Part shown: piece after piece, positions 25,347 through 35,046 of the stretch
Layout: each line of letters opens with the position of its first letter
Numbering within the stretch: the stretch's first letter is position 1
Source: Candidatus Kuenenia stuttgartensis
Lineage (GTDB): Bacteria; Planctomycetota; Phycisphaerae; Phycisphaerales; SM1A02
Length of the DNA stretch: 51,230 nucleotides
Direction of reading: 5' to 3'
Assembly: GCA_945902075.1 (NCBI GenBank)
Contig: CAMDMA010000025.1
Coordinates: 1-51,230 of the forward strand
Position numbers and translations under genes: made by a program
The notes under the pieces: generated by a model
The model's database searches: none
What the model was told of the DNA's origin: nothing
What the model saw: only the letters and a program-made list of their open reading frames with translations

Positions 25347-26084
25347 ATGCAGATCAACAGCTCCCCCTCCCTGATGATCCCGACCGGCCGCGCACCGCAA
25401 CGCCCTGCAGGCATACCGATGGGCAAGGTGCCACCCGGTCAGCCAGCTCCGGCGCCGCTTGGCGGACCAGCCCAGAAGCCCGTCGACGTCGCCATGATCC
25501 TCCAGCACTGGGGGACATCCAATGCTGATGCGGATCTCAATACGGATGGCATTGTCGATGCCCAAGACCTCGCACTCGCATCCGCGGAGCAGAACACAGG
25601 CGTTGCAGGCGTGCAGAGTAGTTGGGGTCAGAGCGGCACAAGCGACATGAATGGCGACGGGACCGTCGACGCGACGGATCTCGCGCTTGCGCTCCATGCG
25701 CAGAGCCAGCCCGCGGAGTCGCGAAGCGCAATCGTCGGCTCCCTTGTCGACGCGGCCTTCGAGGCGCGCGACCAGGATGGCGATGGCGCGATGGCCGCAG
25801 AAGACTTCGCCGATAGCGGACGCATCTTCAAGCGACTCGATCTCGATGCGAGCGGAAGGGTCGGTCGTGATGAGTTGACGAAGGCGCTCAACGCCCAATT
25901 CGACCGCTTCTCCGAACGGTATCCCGATGCGCAGCCCTCAGCCTTTGCGAAGCGCTGGCTCGAGGCGTTCTCTGGAACCCGGCCGGCACCAAACTTCGCC
26001 CACTTTGACCGTGTGCAGGAACTCTTCTCGCGAGGAGCTCCAACGGCGCGAGGTGGTCACGGAATCCTGTCCGCGCGCGCGTAA
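25347..26084 (+). CDS. EF-hand/dockerin-like calcium-binding protein
   Basis: A 245-aa protein with four EF-hand-type loops: DLNTDGIVDAQD, DMNGDGTVDATD, DQDGDGAMAAED and DLDASGRVGRDE. The first two, about 40 residues apart and each followed by a short Leu/Ala helix, look like a dockerin type I pair; the last two look like a conventional EF-hand pair. A Pro-rich N-terminus precedes them. I start at ATG 25347 (GGAGA a few bases upstream). No signal peptide or lipobox is seen, which is odd for a dockerin-like protein. A hairpin terminator follows. Confidence 0.75.
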   Translation: MQINSSPSLMIPTGRAPQRPAGIPMGKVPPGQPAPAPLGGPAQKPVDVAMILQHWGTSNADADLNTDGIVDAQDLALASAEQNTGVAGVQSSWGQSGTSDMNGDGTVDATDLALALHAQSQPAESRSAIVGSLVDAAFEARDQDGDGAMAAEDFADSGRIFKRLDLDASGRVGRDELTKALNAQFDRFSERYPDAQPSAFAKRWLEAFSGTRPAPNFAHFDRVQELFSRGAPTARGGHGILSARA

Positions 26085-26115
26085 TTTGAGCCCACGACGC
26101 GTCGGAACTGAACAT

Positions 26116-26150
26116 GCCCGTGGCAGGATGCCGCGGGCTGTTCGCTTTTA
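26116..26150 (+). terminator. Intrinsic terminator after the EF-hand gene
   Basis: A 10-bp stem GCCCGTGGCA (26116-26125) with TGCCGCGGGC (26129-26138), containing one G-T pair and a GGA loop, is followed by TGTTCGCTTTTA. It lies 31 bases after the EF-hand gene stop. Confidence 0.7.
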
Positions 26151-26580
26151 CCCAAGACAATGGTGGCAACAACGACAAACCCCGCACAGAACTCGCGGGG
26201 TTTGCGGGGGAGAAAGAAGTATCGTCTGTCGGCGCGGGCATGACCCAGTCGGAGGCGACTTCCCGTGTGTGTTCCCAACCTCTCGAACGGCCCGATTGCA
26301 TCGGGCTTTCGTCTGACACCGGCCTTCCGGGTTCCCCGCTCGACCTCAGGCGACGCGCTCGCTACGACTTCGACTCAACTGTTGGTTCGCGGGAAACTGT
26401 GCGATTCGGATTTTCACGCCCTGTCCGGCGATTAGGGGAACTGCCTGACAAAATCGACGAACCGACTTGGGTCGAGCGGCGTTCTCTCTCAGTCCATCGT
26501 GATGGGTGTTGTGGAAGCTCGGGACGGCGACCACAGCGGACAGGCCCGTCGCTCGGAATCGGACGCATCTTCTCCTCTCT

Positions 26581-26620
26581 CGCCGCGCGCCGACGGAAAC
26601 CGTCGGCGTGCGGCGTTTTT
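26581..26620 (+). terminator. Strong plus-strand intrinsic terminator
   Basis: A 16-bp stem (26581-26596 with 26600-26615) closes a three-base AAA loop, with a single G-T pair and otherwise Watson-Crick pairing, and runs directly into TTTTT. On the minus strand the hairpin is followed by AGAGAGGAG, so it does not suit dapL, whose stop lies 36 bases to the right. Confidence 0.8.
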
Positions 26621-26651
26621 CGAGGGCTTTCTCGCGCCATCTCGCTGCCCG

Positions 26652-27893
26652 TCAAACGCGCGCCAAGCGGCGAACGACTTCTTCCACATTTGCGCGCGAG
26701 TTAAACGCGCTGATGCGGAAGTAGCCTTCCCCGCATCGGCCGAAGCCGGCGCCCGGCGTCGTCACCACGCGAGCATTACGCAGCAGGTGCTCGAAGAATC
26801 CCCAACTGTCATGACCCGCGGGCGTCGCGCACCAGACGTAGGGCGCATGTTCGCCGCCCCAGGTTTTCAAGCCGAGCCTTTCGCAACCCTCGCGGAGGAT
26901 GCGCGCATTTTCCATGTAGAAATCGACGAGTGCCCGAACCTCGCGCTTGCCCTCCGCGGTGTAGAGGGCTTCTGCGCCGCGTTGAACCGTGTAACTCACG
27001 CCATTCGAGCGTGTGTTCCATCGACGCGTCCAAAGGGGATGCAGCGCGACCGCAGTACCAGCGCGGGTGTACGCCATGACACGCTTCGGTAGCACGGTGT
27101 ATCCGCAGCGAACGCCAGTGAATCCACCTGACTTCGAAAAGCTGCGGAACTCGATCGCGCAATCGTGCGCGCCCTCAATTTCGTAGATTGACTTCGGCGC
27201 GTTGGGATCGCGATTGTAGGCTTCGTAGGCGGCGTCCCAAAAGATCAACGCGCGATGCTTGTGTGCGTAGGCGATCCACGCCTCGGCGCGCGCGCGATCC
27301 ATCACCGTACCAGTCGGATTGTTTGGCGAGCAGAGGTAGATGATGTCTGGTGCTGGCGCGTCGGCAGACGGGACCTCTGCAAGAAAGCCGTTCTCCGCGG
27401 TGCAGGGAAGATAGGTCATGCCCTCGTAGCCGCCGCCCACGATTGCCGCGCCGGTGTTGCCGAACATCACATTTGCATCGACATACGCGGGGTACACGGG
27501 ATCAGTGACCGCAATGCGATTGCCGCTCCCAAGGATTTCGAGGATGTTGCCGCAGTCGCCCTTTGAGCCATCCGAGAGGAAAATTTCGTCATCAGCGATC
27601 GCGAGACCGCGCGCACGAAAGTCGCCTTCCGCAATCGCCGCGCGGACAGACTCGTAACCCGTGCCCGGGCCGTAGCCTTTGAAGGTCGCGCGATTTGCGA
27701 GTTCTTCATAGGCGCCACACATCGCACGAATCGCCGATGCCGGAAGCGGCTCAGTGACATCACCGATGCCACAGCGGATGATTTCCTTTGCGAGCTCCGG
27801 ACGATCGGCGGCGAACGCTGTGACGCGGCGCGCGATTTCGGGAAAGAGGTAACCGGCGGCAAGCTTGAGGTAATGTTCGTTGACGTAGGCCAT
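26652..27893 (-). CDS. dapL: LL-diaminopimelate aminotransferase
   Basis: A PLP enzyme that converts tetrahydrodipicolinate directly to LL-diaminopimelate for lysine and peptidoglycan synthesis. The 413-aa protein starts [20 protein letters not shown], typical of DapL. It has [14 protein letters not shown], the nucleotide-phosphate-type segment [20 protein letters not shown], and the PLP lysine in [10 protein letters not shown] near residue 253. The ending [16 protein letters not shown] matches class I aminotransferases. This short-cut DAP route is typical of plants, Chlamydiae and several planctomycete lineages. It is divergent from the methyltransferase gene with a 75-base gap. Confidence 0.95.
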   Translation of the reverse strand: MAYVNEHYLKLAAGYLFPEIARRVTAFAADRPELAKEIIRCGIGDVTEPLPASAIRAMCGAYEELANRATFKGYGPGTGYESVRAAIAEGDFRARGLAIADDEIFLSDGSKGDCGNILEILGSGNRIAVTDPVYPAYVDANVMFGNTGAAIVGGGYEGMTYLPCTAENGFLAEVPSADAPAPDIIYLCSPNNPTGTVMDRARAEAWIAYAHKHRALIFWDAAYEAYNRDPNAPKSIYEIEGAHDCAIEFRSFSKSGGFTGVRCGYTVLPKRVMAYTRAGTAVALHPLWTRRWNTRSNGVSYTVQRGAEALYTAEGKREVRALVDFYMENARILREGCERLGLKTWGGEHAPYVWCATPAGHDSWGFFEHLLRNARVVTTPGAGFGRCGEGYFRISAFNSRANVEEVVRRLARV

Positions 27894-27968
27894 GATTGAT
27901 CTCGGAGAGATGAATGTACGGCGATTTCACCGCCTTGCGGGCCGCGACCTGCGGTAGCATGGTTCGAC

Positions 27969-28748
27969 GTGTTTCACTTTCTTGCCGAAGCTCTCCGTGA
28001 CTTTCGCCATACCGGTTCGGTGTGGCCTTCATCACCGATCCTCGCGAAAGCGATGACGAGTTCCATCGGCGCAGTCAGCGGCCCGAGACGGGTCCTCGAA
28101 GTTGGTCCCGGCACAGGTCCGTTCACAAAGGCGATTCTCAAAAAGTTGCGCGCAGGCGACCGCTTCGAGCTCGTTGAAATCAACCAGAATTTCTGTCGGA
28201 AACTCGAGAAAGACCTCCTTACCGATTTCCGCGCGCGGCATCCCAGCGTGGACGTTCGCCTTCACTGCGCGCCGATCGAAGAGGCTCAACTCAGCGGCCC
28301 GTTCGACGTGATTGTGTGTGGCCTGCCTTTCAATAACTTTCCGCCCAAATTGATGCGGCAGATCTTTCGACGGATGTTTGCCCTTCTGAAAGAGGATGGG
28401 GAACTCGTGTACTTCGAGTATGCGGGAGTACGTGTGATAAAGGGATCCGTCATGGACCGCGATGGCCGCGCGAGGCTCAAGCGGATTGACACGATCGGGA
28501 AGTCGATGCAGCGCAAGCACGAGGGGAAGCAGGAGCTTGTACTCGGCAATTTTCCACCAGCCATCACCTACCGCCTGAAGGGGCTTCCGACGGACGCGCT
28601 CCTCCGCGCGGAGGCTCTAGGCCGCGCGCGGAAGGCGAAGGTCAAGTTGAAGGGCGTCAAATCCAAGGGCGCGAAGGGCGCAACCGTCGCGAAGACTTCG
28701 AAAGTCGGGCGCGCAGGGAAAACAACGACCGAGAGCCGGGCGCGTTGA
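27969..28748 (+). CDS. PmtA-like SAM-dependent (phospholipid) N-methyltransferase
   Basis: A 259-aa class I methyltransferase. RHTGSVWPSSPILAKAM near the N-terminus recalls the PmtA family, where the same region reads as a variant of GSIVPSS. The SAM motif is LEVGPGTGPFTKAI (about residues 43-56), and VIVCGLPFNNFPP is the post-motif region, also seen in KsgA-like enzymes. The last 50 residues are unusually rich in Lys, Ala and Gly with repeated KGAK/KGVK units, probably a basic tail for membrane or nucleic acid contact. The start codon is GTG. Either a phospholipid or an rRNA adenine substrate is possible; the N-terminus favours a lipid. Confidence 0.75.
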   Translation: MFHFLAEALRDFRHTGSVWPSSPILAKAMTSSIGAVSGPRRVLEVGPGTGPFTKAILKKLRAGDRFELVEINQNFCRKLEKDLLTDFRARHPSVDVRLHCAPIEEAQLSGPFDVIVCGLPFNNFPPKLMRQIFRRMFALLKEDGELVYFEYAGVRVIKGSVMDRDGRARLKRIDTIGKSMQRKHEGKQELVLGNFPPAITYRLKGLPTDALLRAEALGRARKAKVKLKGVKSKGAKGATVAKTSKVGRAGKTTTESRAR

Positions 28749-28774
28749 TTTCGCTCTGATGGACGGATCTACGC

Positions 28775-29908
28775 TCAGAGTTTCGGCGCGAATGTCTCGC
28801 CTGGCTTCATGCTCAGCGCGAAGCCGGCGAACAAGTGCGCGATGCGATTGAGGTCGCGGAGGCTCGTCATCTCAACCGTTGTGTGCATGTAGCGGATCGG
28901 GAGCGACACGAGTCCGCACGGGATTCCGCCGTTGACGAAAATCGCATCCGTATCGGTTCCGGAGCCGCCGGGCGTGGCGGCCAATTGCAGCGGAATCGAC
29001 AGCGTTGCGGCGACTTCGGTGAGCCGTGCGACCACTTCGGGCTGCATCGCTCCTCCGACAGCCAGCTTCGGCCCAGCGGCAAGTTTGAAGAGTCCGTGTT
29101 GCGCGTGGCTAATGCCGGGGCTGTCGGTGGCATGACCCACATCCGTCACCAGCGCGACCGAAGGTGCGAGCGAGCGGGCGATCATCTGCGCTCCGCGGAG
29201 ACCGACTTCCTCTTGCACCGTCGAGACAGCGACCACGCGAACCTTGAGCTCGCTTGCCCTCGCGGCGACCAAACGCAGCGCTTCGGCGGCGATCCAGGTG
29301 CCGATCCGGTTGTCGAGTGCGCGGGCAACAACGATGTCGTCATTGATGTGCATGAAGCCGTCGAGGAAGACGCCAGCGTCGCCAATGGCGAGCTTCGACT
29401 TCGCGTCGTCGCCGTTTGTTGCACCAATATCAATGAAGAGCTCATGCAGTTTGCGAACCTTGCCGTCCTGCGATTTGTCTTGCAGATGGATTGCAGTCGC
29501 GCCAATCAAGCCAACGACAGGATTCTTGATACCGGGCACACTCGATTGAAAGCGCACGCGCTTTCCAACAATCGAGCCGACGTCGATACCGCCAATGGCC
29601 TTGCAGTAGACGAAGCCCTTCTCGTCGAAGTGATTGACCATGAGGCCGATTTCGTCCGCGTGGCCGCAGATCGCGAGGGTCGGGATGTCGTTGCCCTCTG
29701 GTCCAAACGACGCGAAGCAATTGTTGTAGGCGTCGTTCCAAGCCTTGTTCGCAAACGCGCGCGCATAGCCGAGCCAAATGCGTTGCCCCTCGCGTTCAAA
29801 TCCTGAGGGGCTGGGGGTATCGAGCAGTTCTCGGAGGAAGGCCAGGCTTTCCGGGCGCATGGTGTCGGCGGGGCCGGGGATCGACGGAGTGGTGCTCGCT
29901 GATGACAT
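28775..29908 (-). CDS. M42-family metallo-aminopeptidase
   Basis: A dinuclear zinc aminopeptidase of the FrvX/PepA-like M42 family, which usually forms large tetrahedral complexes that trim peptides. The motifs are ELLDTPSPSGFE at the N-terminus, ICGHADEIGLMV (first metal His-x-Asp), ARALDNRIGTW (bridging Asp), STVQEEVGLRGA (catalytic Glu pair), VTDVGHATDSPG, and a final RYMHTTVEM His. The start is uncertain: ATG 29908 is used here, ATG 29860 (MRPESLAF) aligns best with the family, and ATG 29920 is also in frame. None has a good ribosome binding site. It converges on the methyltransferase gene. Confidence 0.9.
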   Translation of the reverse strand: MSSASTTPSIPGPADTMRPESLAFLRELLDTPSPSGFEREGQRIWLGYARAFANKAWNDAYNNCFASFGPEGNDIPTLAICGHADEIGLMVNHFDEKGFVYCKAIGGIDVGSIVGKRVRFQSSVPGIKNPVVGLIGATAIHLQDKSQDGKVRKLHELFIDIGATNGDDAKSKLAIGDAGVFLDGFMHINDDIVVARALDNRIGTWIAAEALRLVAARASELKVRVVAVSTVQEEVGLRGAQMIARSLAPSVALVTDVGHATDSPGISHAQHGLFKLAAGPKLAVGGAMQPEVVARLTEVAATLSIPLQLAATPGGSGTDTDAIFVNGGIPCGLVSLPIRYMHTTVEMTSLRDLNRIAHLFAGFALSMKPGETFAPKL

Positions 29909-29944
29909 CGGTGAGAGCATATCCGGCAGAGGGAATGAAGCGAA

Positions 29945-29969
29945 CGCGCCGCTCACAAGGAGCGGCGCG
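29945..29969 (-). terminator. Hairpin after the small gene at 30036-30368
   Basis: CGCGCCGCTC (29945-29954) and GAGCGGCGCG (29960-29969) form a perfect 10-bp stem with a five-base loop. On the minus strand it is followed by TTCGCTTCATTCC. It probably ends transcription of the small gene to its right and separates it from the M42 gene. Confidence 0.55.
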
Positions 29970-30035
29970 GGGGCAATGGTCGGGGGTTTGATCAGCAGAG
30001 TGATCGGAAGGCGCTCGTCGGTTCACAGGACGGTG

Positions 30036-30368
30036 TCAGCTCGCGCTCTTCGGGCGGGCCTTCAAGCGTGGTCCGCCGTCGGCGAACATCTCTCCTGCCG
30101 AACGCACCGGTGGAGGCACAGAGTTGGAACTCGCGGTGGTTGATGCTGCTGCAGTCGCTTTCGGGTGATTCGTAGAGGAAAGTGATTCGGTCTCTGTCGA
30201 TCCCGCGGTCGCGGCACCGATACGGATATCAATTGCCGACGGCCCCGCCAGCGCGGCGCCAGCGGTTGGACCAAGCCTCCGCGAGCGAGCTTCATCGATA
30301 GAACGACCCATGTTCTGAATAATCGAGCGGACCTGGGTTGCATTACGGGTGGGGCGGTTGGCGTGCAT
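30036..30368 (-). CDS. Small protein of unknown function
   Basis: A 110-aa protein that I do not recognise. The start is well supported: AGGAGA lies six bases before the ATG at 30368. The first 35 residues are basic and could form a helix (ATQVRSIIQNMGRSIDEARS); the rest is low-complexity, rich in Ala, Ser, Thr and Pro, and ends with a basic tail (RLKARPKSAS). No signal peptide. It is flanked by a terminator-like hairpin on its 3' side and by a 353-base spacer shared with the divergent tricorn gene. Confidence 0.6.
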   Translation of the reverse strand: MHANRPTRNATQVRSIIQNMGRSIDEARSRRLGPTAGAALAGPSAIDIRIGAATAGSTETESLSSTNHPKATAAASTTASSNSVPPPVRSAGEMFADGGPRLKARPKSAS

Positions 30369-30721
30369 GGTTCTCTCCTAACGGCCGACATGCTGAGGAC
30401 AAGGATCGCGAAGGCAGAGGTTTCAATTCACAGAGCGCGCGTTACGCGCGACGATTGGTTGAGTTCTCGACTCGCGCACGATGCGCTGAAAGTCGTTGCG
30501 CCATTTGTCGCTGACCAGTGCATCGGCGCATAAATGCCCACAGTTTGGTGAACGTCAAACTTTCTTCGGAATTCGAGCGGGTAGGTCGAAAGTGGTCTCG
30601 CGCCGGTTCTGCACGCTCGCGTCGTCTCACTGCTCGAAGCGCGTAGACTGCGCGCTCTGTTCGCAAGCAGGCCTCTCTCACGACATATTTGGGGCCACGA
30701 TCAACCCGTTGGAGCTTTGAA
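30369..30721. other. Divergent promoter region of the small gene and tricorn
   Basis: Gene-free for 353 bases. It contains two small inverted repeats: CGCG/CGCG around GTTA near 30437-30450, and AGTTTG (30542-30547) with CAAACT (30556-30561) followed by TTCTTC. I see no convincing -35/-10 pair. GGAG precedes the tricorn start by about ten bases. Confidence 0.5.
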
Positions 30722-33700
30722 ATGCAGCAGTCTGTCTCTTCGTCATGCCTTGAAAAGAGTTTCGTGCTTGGCCACACTCTGGCCGGAATCGTTGGCATGA
30801 TCGCGCTCGCGGGAACCTCGGTCCATGCGGCCACGGTCGACCTTCCGCGCTATCCCGCGCTTTCGCCCGACGGGACGACGGTTGTGTTCAGTTGGCGCGG
30901 CGACCTTTGGCGCGCGCCTTCGACTGGTGGCGCCTCCACGCGGCTCACCTCGAATGCCGCAAATGAAACTCGCAGCGCCTTCACGCCCGACGGCAAGCGC
31001 ATCATCTTTGAGAGCGATCGCGAGGGCGCCCGCAACCTTTGGTCTATGTCGATCGATGGCAGTGATCTGAAGGCTCTCACCGAACTCGACGCCGCGTTTT
31101 CACTCGCGTCGGTCGGCATGCTTGCCGGAATACCAACGATCTTTATCGATACCACGATCGAGGGCGACCTCTATCGCTCGCCTCGTCCGTATGTGCTTCC
31201 GCTCGACGGAGGTACGCCGGTGCGATTGCATGACGCATTCGGCGCTGCTGCGACAGCTTCGCCGGACGGCTCGCGCGTGCTATTTGAGCGCGGCGGATCA
31301 GCGTGGTCGCGGCGGGGTTACAACGGGCCTGACAATCACAACATCTGGACGTTTGATCCGGCGACGCGCGCCTTCGCGCAGCTAACCAAGTATGACGGCA
31401 ACGACGGTCTTCCGCGCTTCATCTCCGCCGATGAGTTTGTTTACCTCTCCGATCGCGATACCGGAACGCTCAATATCCATCGCGCGAAACTGGGTGGCTC
31501 GATGGATTCCGGAAGGCGACTCACCAACTTCGATGGGCAGGATGTGCATGGCTTTTCGGTCGCAGGTGATGGGAAGTCCGCGGTGTTTGGTGTGCTTGGA
31601 GACCTCTACCGCCTCGACCTGACGGTCGCAACCGCACAGCCCGAGAAACTCACGCTGACCGCAGCGGATGACGGGCTTGTCGAGCGTGAGTTCAAGCAGG
31701 TCGGTCGTGGTGTGAGCGAAGTCGCACTCTCGCCGGATGGGAAGACGATGGCGTTTGTCGCCGACGGAGATGTCTTCGTCCGGTCTACCGACGACAAGAG
31801 TCCAACGCGCCGCGTCACCGAGGGAGAGGCTCGCGAGCGCGATGTGTGTTGGAGCGCAGACGGACTCGCGCTCTACTTCGCAAGTGATCGCGATGGAAAT
31901 GACTCGCTGTTTTCCGCGACCGTCTCGGAGACGCGTGCAGAGGCCCGCGAACGTGGAAAGCCGAAGCCAGCAGCGAAGCCTGAGCCTTCGGTGACTGCGA
32001 CCCCTGTTGCAGCGCCCGCAGAGGTTCCGCCGCCGACTGTCACCGATCCCGGAACGCCGCCGCCCGTTGCAAGCACGCCTGTTGAGCCGGCTGCCGCGAA
32101 GCCCGAGATCGCAGCAGAAAAGCAAGACGGTACGAAGGACGGTGCAAAAGACGAGAAGAAAGACGAGAAGAAGGACGAGAAGAAGGATGAGAAGAAGAAG
32201 GATCCCAAGTTTGATCCTGCGCGATGGGCTGACGCGGTGCGTTTCGACACCAAGCCGTTGGTCGACGGCCTCGACAATGATCGTCGTCCTATCGCCGCGC
32301 CCGATGGATCCGCCGTGCTCTTTGTGCGCAATCTCGGCGATCTTGCGAGGCTCGATCTTGCATCCGGCGAGGTAAAGGTGATTCATCCTGGTTGGGACGA
32401 TGAGATGGAAGTTGTGTTCTCTCCCGACGGCTCGCTTCTCGCACTCGCCGAACACGACCAGGATTTCAACAAGGATATTTGGGTTCTTGCCGCGGATGGA
32501 TCGAAGCCTGCGGTCAACATCACTCGCCATCCCGACAACGACGGTAACCCCCGTTTCTCAGCTGACAACAAGATCCTCGCGTTTCTTTCGGAGCGCACCA
32601 ATGAGGAGTTCGACGCGTGGGTGGTCATGCTCGACCGTGATCTCGAGGGCTACTCGTCGCGCGATCTTGAGCAGTACTTCAAGGACGCTGCCGACGCGCA
32701 GAAGAAGCGCAAGCCACTCGAGCCGAAGATCCCTGCGGCGTCGGCAACGGGCGATGTGCCGGGTACCAAGCCCGAGGTCGCCGCACATGATGCGGTGAAA
32801 ACAGACGAGTCGAAAGCGACGCCGGCGGAGAAGCCGTCGGTCGATCCATTTGAAGGACTCGAACTCGATGACGCCTATCTTCGCATGCGTCGTGTGACGA
32901 CCTTGCCTGGCGATGAAAGTGGGCTTGAGCTCGTTCCGACGGGCGATCGCATCGTGTTCGTCGGGACCGAGGGCAAGGAGCGCGGGCTCTTCACCATCAA
33001 GTACGACGGCACAGAGCAGAAGAAGATCGGTGGAACTGCAAGTCTTGTGGGGCTCAATTTTGCGGGGGACCGCATCGTCGCGATCGGCGCTGGCTCTGGA
33101 CAAACGATCGGCTTGACCGGAGATGCGAAGACTTTCGATATCTCGGCAACGAGCGAAGTCGAGCTCGCGCGGCGTAACGTGCAGAAGCTCGATGAGATCT
33201 CCCGCATCATGGGCGGAAAGTTCTACGTCGATCCCGCGACGAAGGGGCTCGATTGGCCTGCCCTCACCGCGCGCTACCGAGATCTCGCAGCACGTGCCCG
33301 TACAACAGACGAGTTTGATTTCGTTGCCAACATGTTCATCGGTCACCTCGATGGTTCGCACCTCGGCGTTCGCTCTGCGGATACGAATGGCCCGGGAGCC
33401 ACTCCGAACCGTCGTGCGCAAGGACGTATCGGCGTCGCGACAACACCAGTCGAAGGTGGACGATCGGTGGTGTCCGTACTTCCCGATTCCCCAGCCGCCC
33501 TCGCGAATCCGCGGATTGAAATCGGCGACATCATCACAACCATCGACTTCGAGCCGGTGGATTCGAGCAAGCCGCTTGAGGCACTGCTCGCCGGGAAGAT
33601 CGGTCAAGAAGTGTTCGTTGGTTACACGCGTCAAACGAAAGACGCCGTCGCCGATGCAAAGCGTGTCGAACTCGGTGCGATTCTTGTTCCGATCGCCGCG

Positions 33701-34363
33701 ACCGAAGAGCGCGCGCTTCGCTATCGCGCCGAAACGCTCGCGAACGCGCGCGAGGTGGAGCAGCTGTCGAATGGTCGCGTGGGCTACATCCACATCCAAA
33801 GTATGGATCAGGCATCGCTCGATCGTTTCGAGCGCGATCTCTACGCTGCGGCAGCCGGACGCGACGCGCTCCTCGTCGATGTGCGCAACAACGGCGGTGG
33901 TTTCACCGCGGACCGATTGCTTGCGTCGATCGATGTCCGACCACATGCCTACGCCATTCCACGAGAAGGTGATCTGACGCGCACGACGAGTTACCCGCAG
34001 GATCGCCTCTTCATCCAGCGTTACACCATGCCGATGGCGATGCTTTGTAACGAGAAGAGTTTCTCGAACGCAGAGATCACTGCGCATGCATTCAAGACGC
34101 TTCGTCGCGGGCCGCTCATTGGACAGCAGACGGCGGGTGGCGTGATTTCAACTGGCTCGGAAAGCCTGGTCGATGGCACCACAGTGCGGATGCCCTTCCG
34201 TGGCTGGTACCTCCCCGATGGGACCGACATGGAAGAGAACGGTGCGATGCCAGACATCGTCGTGATGCAGACGCCAGAGGACGAGTCGCGTGCATACGAC
34301 GCGCAACTGGCGAGGGCCGTTGATGAGTTGATGAAAAAGTTGCCGCAAAAGAAGGCGAACTAG
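30722..34363 (+). CDS. Secreted tricorn-type protease
   Basis: A 1213-aa exported peptidase of the tricorn/S41 group, which degrades peptides. A signal peptide (through GTSVHAA) is followed by a first beta-propeller with TolB-like units ([23 protein letters not shown]). A linker rich in Pro and Ala, then in Lys/Glu/Asp with the repeat DEKK at about residues 476-495, leads to a second propeller. A PDZ domain (about 895-960) and the C-terminal S41 domain complete the protein. Tricorn active-site equivalents are visible: Ser-His in DGSHLGV near residue 878, the RNNGGGF loop, the nucleophile Ser in SFSNAE near 1113, and ENGAMPD. The ATG at 30722 is the first that gives the signal peptide. Confidence 0.92.
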   Translation: MQQSVSSSCLEKSFVLGHTLAGIVGMIALAGTSVHAATVDLPRYPALSPDGTTVVFSWRGDLWRAPSTGGASTRLTSNAANETRSAFTPDGKRIIFESDREGARNLWSMSIDGSDLKALTELDAAFSLASVGMLAGIPTIFIDTTIEGDLYRSPRPYVLPLDGGTPVRLHDAFGAAATASPDGSRVLFERGGSAWSRRGYNGPDNHNIWTFDPATRAFAQLTKYDGNDGLPRFISADEFVYLSDRDTGTLNIHRAKLGGSMDSGRRLTNFDGQDVHGFSVAGDGKSAVFGVLGDLYRLDLTVATAQPEKLTLTAADDGLVEREFKQVGRGVSEVALSPDGKTMAFVADGDVFVRSTDDKSPTRRVTEGEARERDVCWSADGLALYFASDRDGNDSLFSATVSETRAEARERGKPKPAAKPEPSVTATPVAAPAEVPPPTVTDPGTPPPVASTPVEPAAAKPEIAAEKQDGTKDGAKDEKKDEKKDEKKDEKKKDPKFDPARWADAVRFDTKPLVDGLDNDRRPIAAPDGSAVLFVRNLGDLARLDLASGEVKVIHPGWDDEMEVVFSPDGSLLALAEHDQDFNKDIWVLAADGSKPAVNITRHPDNDGNPRFSADNKILAFLSERTNEEFDAWVVMLDRDLEGYSSRDLEQYFKDAADAQKKRKPLEPKIPAASATGDVPGTKPEVAAHDAVKTDESKATPAEKPSVDPFEGLELDDAYLRMRRVTTLPGDESGLELVPTGDRIVFVGTEGKERGLFTIKYDGTEQKKIGGTASLVGLNFAGDRIVAIGAGSGQTIGLTGDAKTFDISATSEVELARRNVQKLDEISRIMGGKFYVDPATKGLDWPALTARYRDLAARARTTDEFDFVANMFIGHLDGSHLGVRSADTNGPGATPNRRAQGRIGVATTPVEGGRSVVSVLPDSPAALANPRIEIGDIITTIDFEPVDSSKPLEALLAGKIGQEVFVGYTRQTKDAVADAKRVELGAILVPIAATEERALRYRAETLANAREVEQLSNGRVGYIHIQSMDQASLDRFERDLYAAAAGRDALLVDVRNNGGGFTADRLLASIDVRPHAYAIPREGDLTRTTSYPQDRLFIQRYTMPMAMLCNEKSFSNAEITAHAFKTLRRGPLIGQQTAGGVISTGSESLVDGTTVRMPFRGWYLPDGTDMEENGAMPDIVVMQTPEDESRAYDAQLARAVDELMKKLPQKKAN

Positions 34364-34410
34364 CGCACAGGCAAGCACGCGATACACGCGCGTCGACGAA
34401 AGGCGAATGG

Positions 34411-35046
34411 ATGCCGAAAGATTCCGGGCAATTCAGTGCATGGCGGCCACATCCGTGGCACGGACTTTCGGTGGGGCCAAGCCCGCCGGATGTGGTTCAC
34501 GCATTTATTGAAATCACGCCGTTTGACGTGGTGAAGTACGAAATCGATAAGCAGTCGGGCTATCTCCGCGTCGATCGCCCGCAACGGTCGAGTTCGGTTC
34601 CGCCCGCGCTCTACGGCTTTGTTCCACGCACCTACTGTGGCTCGCGCGTTGCGGCTCTTTCGCCTGCCTCATCGCGCGGCGATGGAGATCCACTCGATAT
34701 CTGTGTTCTCACGGAGCGCCCGGTCGATCGCAACGAGGTCATCATCGATGCGCGTGTGGTAGGCGGAATCGAGATGATCGATGGCGGCGAGGCTGACGAC
34801 AAAATCGTCGCAGTGCTTGCGAGCGATCCGGTGTACGGCCGCGCGCGCGATCTTGAAGACCTTCCCAAGGCACTCATCGACCGGCTGGTGCATTACTTCG
34901 CTTCGTATAAGACGATGCCAGGCGAGGAAAACAAAGTTTCGATTCGATCAACCTATAGCGTGACCCATGCGTGGCAGGTCGTGCGAGCGTCGATGGCCGA
35001 TTACGAACAGTTGATCGGTGAGATCAATGGCCGGCGCGAAGGTTGA
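34411..35046 (+). CDS. ppa: Inorganic pyrophosphatase
   Basis: Hydrolyses pyrophosphate to phosphate in the cytoplasm. The 211-aa protein is a family I enzyme: [10 protein letters not shown] near the start, the substrate-binding KYEIDKQSG, and the metal-binding signature D-x-D-P-x-D in [11 protein letters not shown], followed by the Asp-rich AVLASDPVY. The length is slightly above the E. coli enzyme (176 aa), as in other planctomycete-type members. It directly abuts the convergent SWIM-protein gene; the two stop codons are adjacent. Confidence 0.94.
   Translation: MPKDSGQFSAWRPHPWHGLSVGPSPPDVVHAFIEITPFDVVKYEIDKQSGYLRVDRPQRSSSVPPALYGFVPRTYCGSRVAALSPASSRGDGDPLDICVLTERPVDRNEVIIDARVVGGIEMIDGGEADDKIVAVLASDPVYGRARDLEDLPKALIDRLVHYFASYKTMPGEENKVSIRSTYSVTHAWQVVRASMADYEQLIGEINGRREG

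Larger units (their letters stand above)
26085..26651. other. Hairpin-rich spacer without a convincing gene
   Basis: This 567-base stretch contains at least four hairpins: 26116-26138, 26177-26203 (AAACCCCGC with GCGGGGTTT), 26290-26306 (GCCCGAT with ATCGGGC) and 26581-26615. Open frames across it lack recognisable sequence, codon bias or a ribosome binding site. The last hairpin is a strong plus-strand terminator although no plus-strand protein gene ends near it, so a non-coding RNA transcribed rightwards is possible. I checked by eye for tmRNA, RNase P RNA, SRP RNA and 6S RNA hallmarks and did not find them. Confidence 0.5.

Noticed and set aside
26114-26704. 196-codon plus-strand frame in the spacer before dapL
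   Set aside because: It runs through two terminator-like hairpins and into the antisense of dapL; composition is not protein-like.
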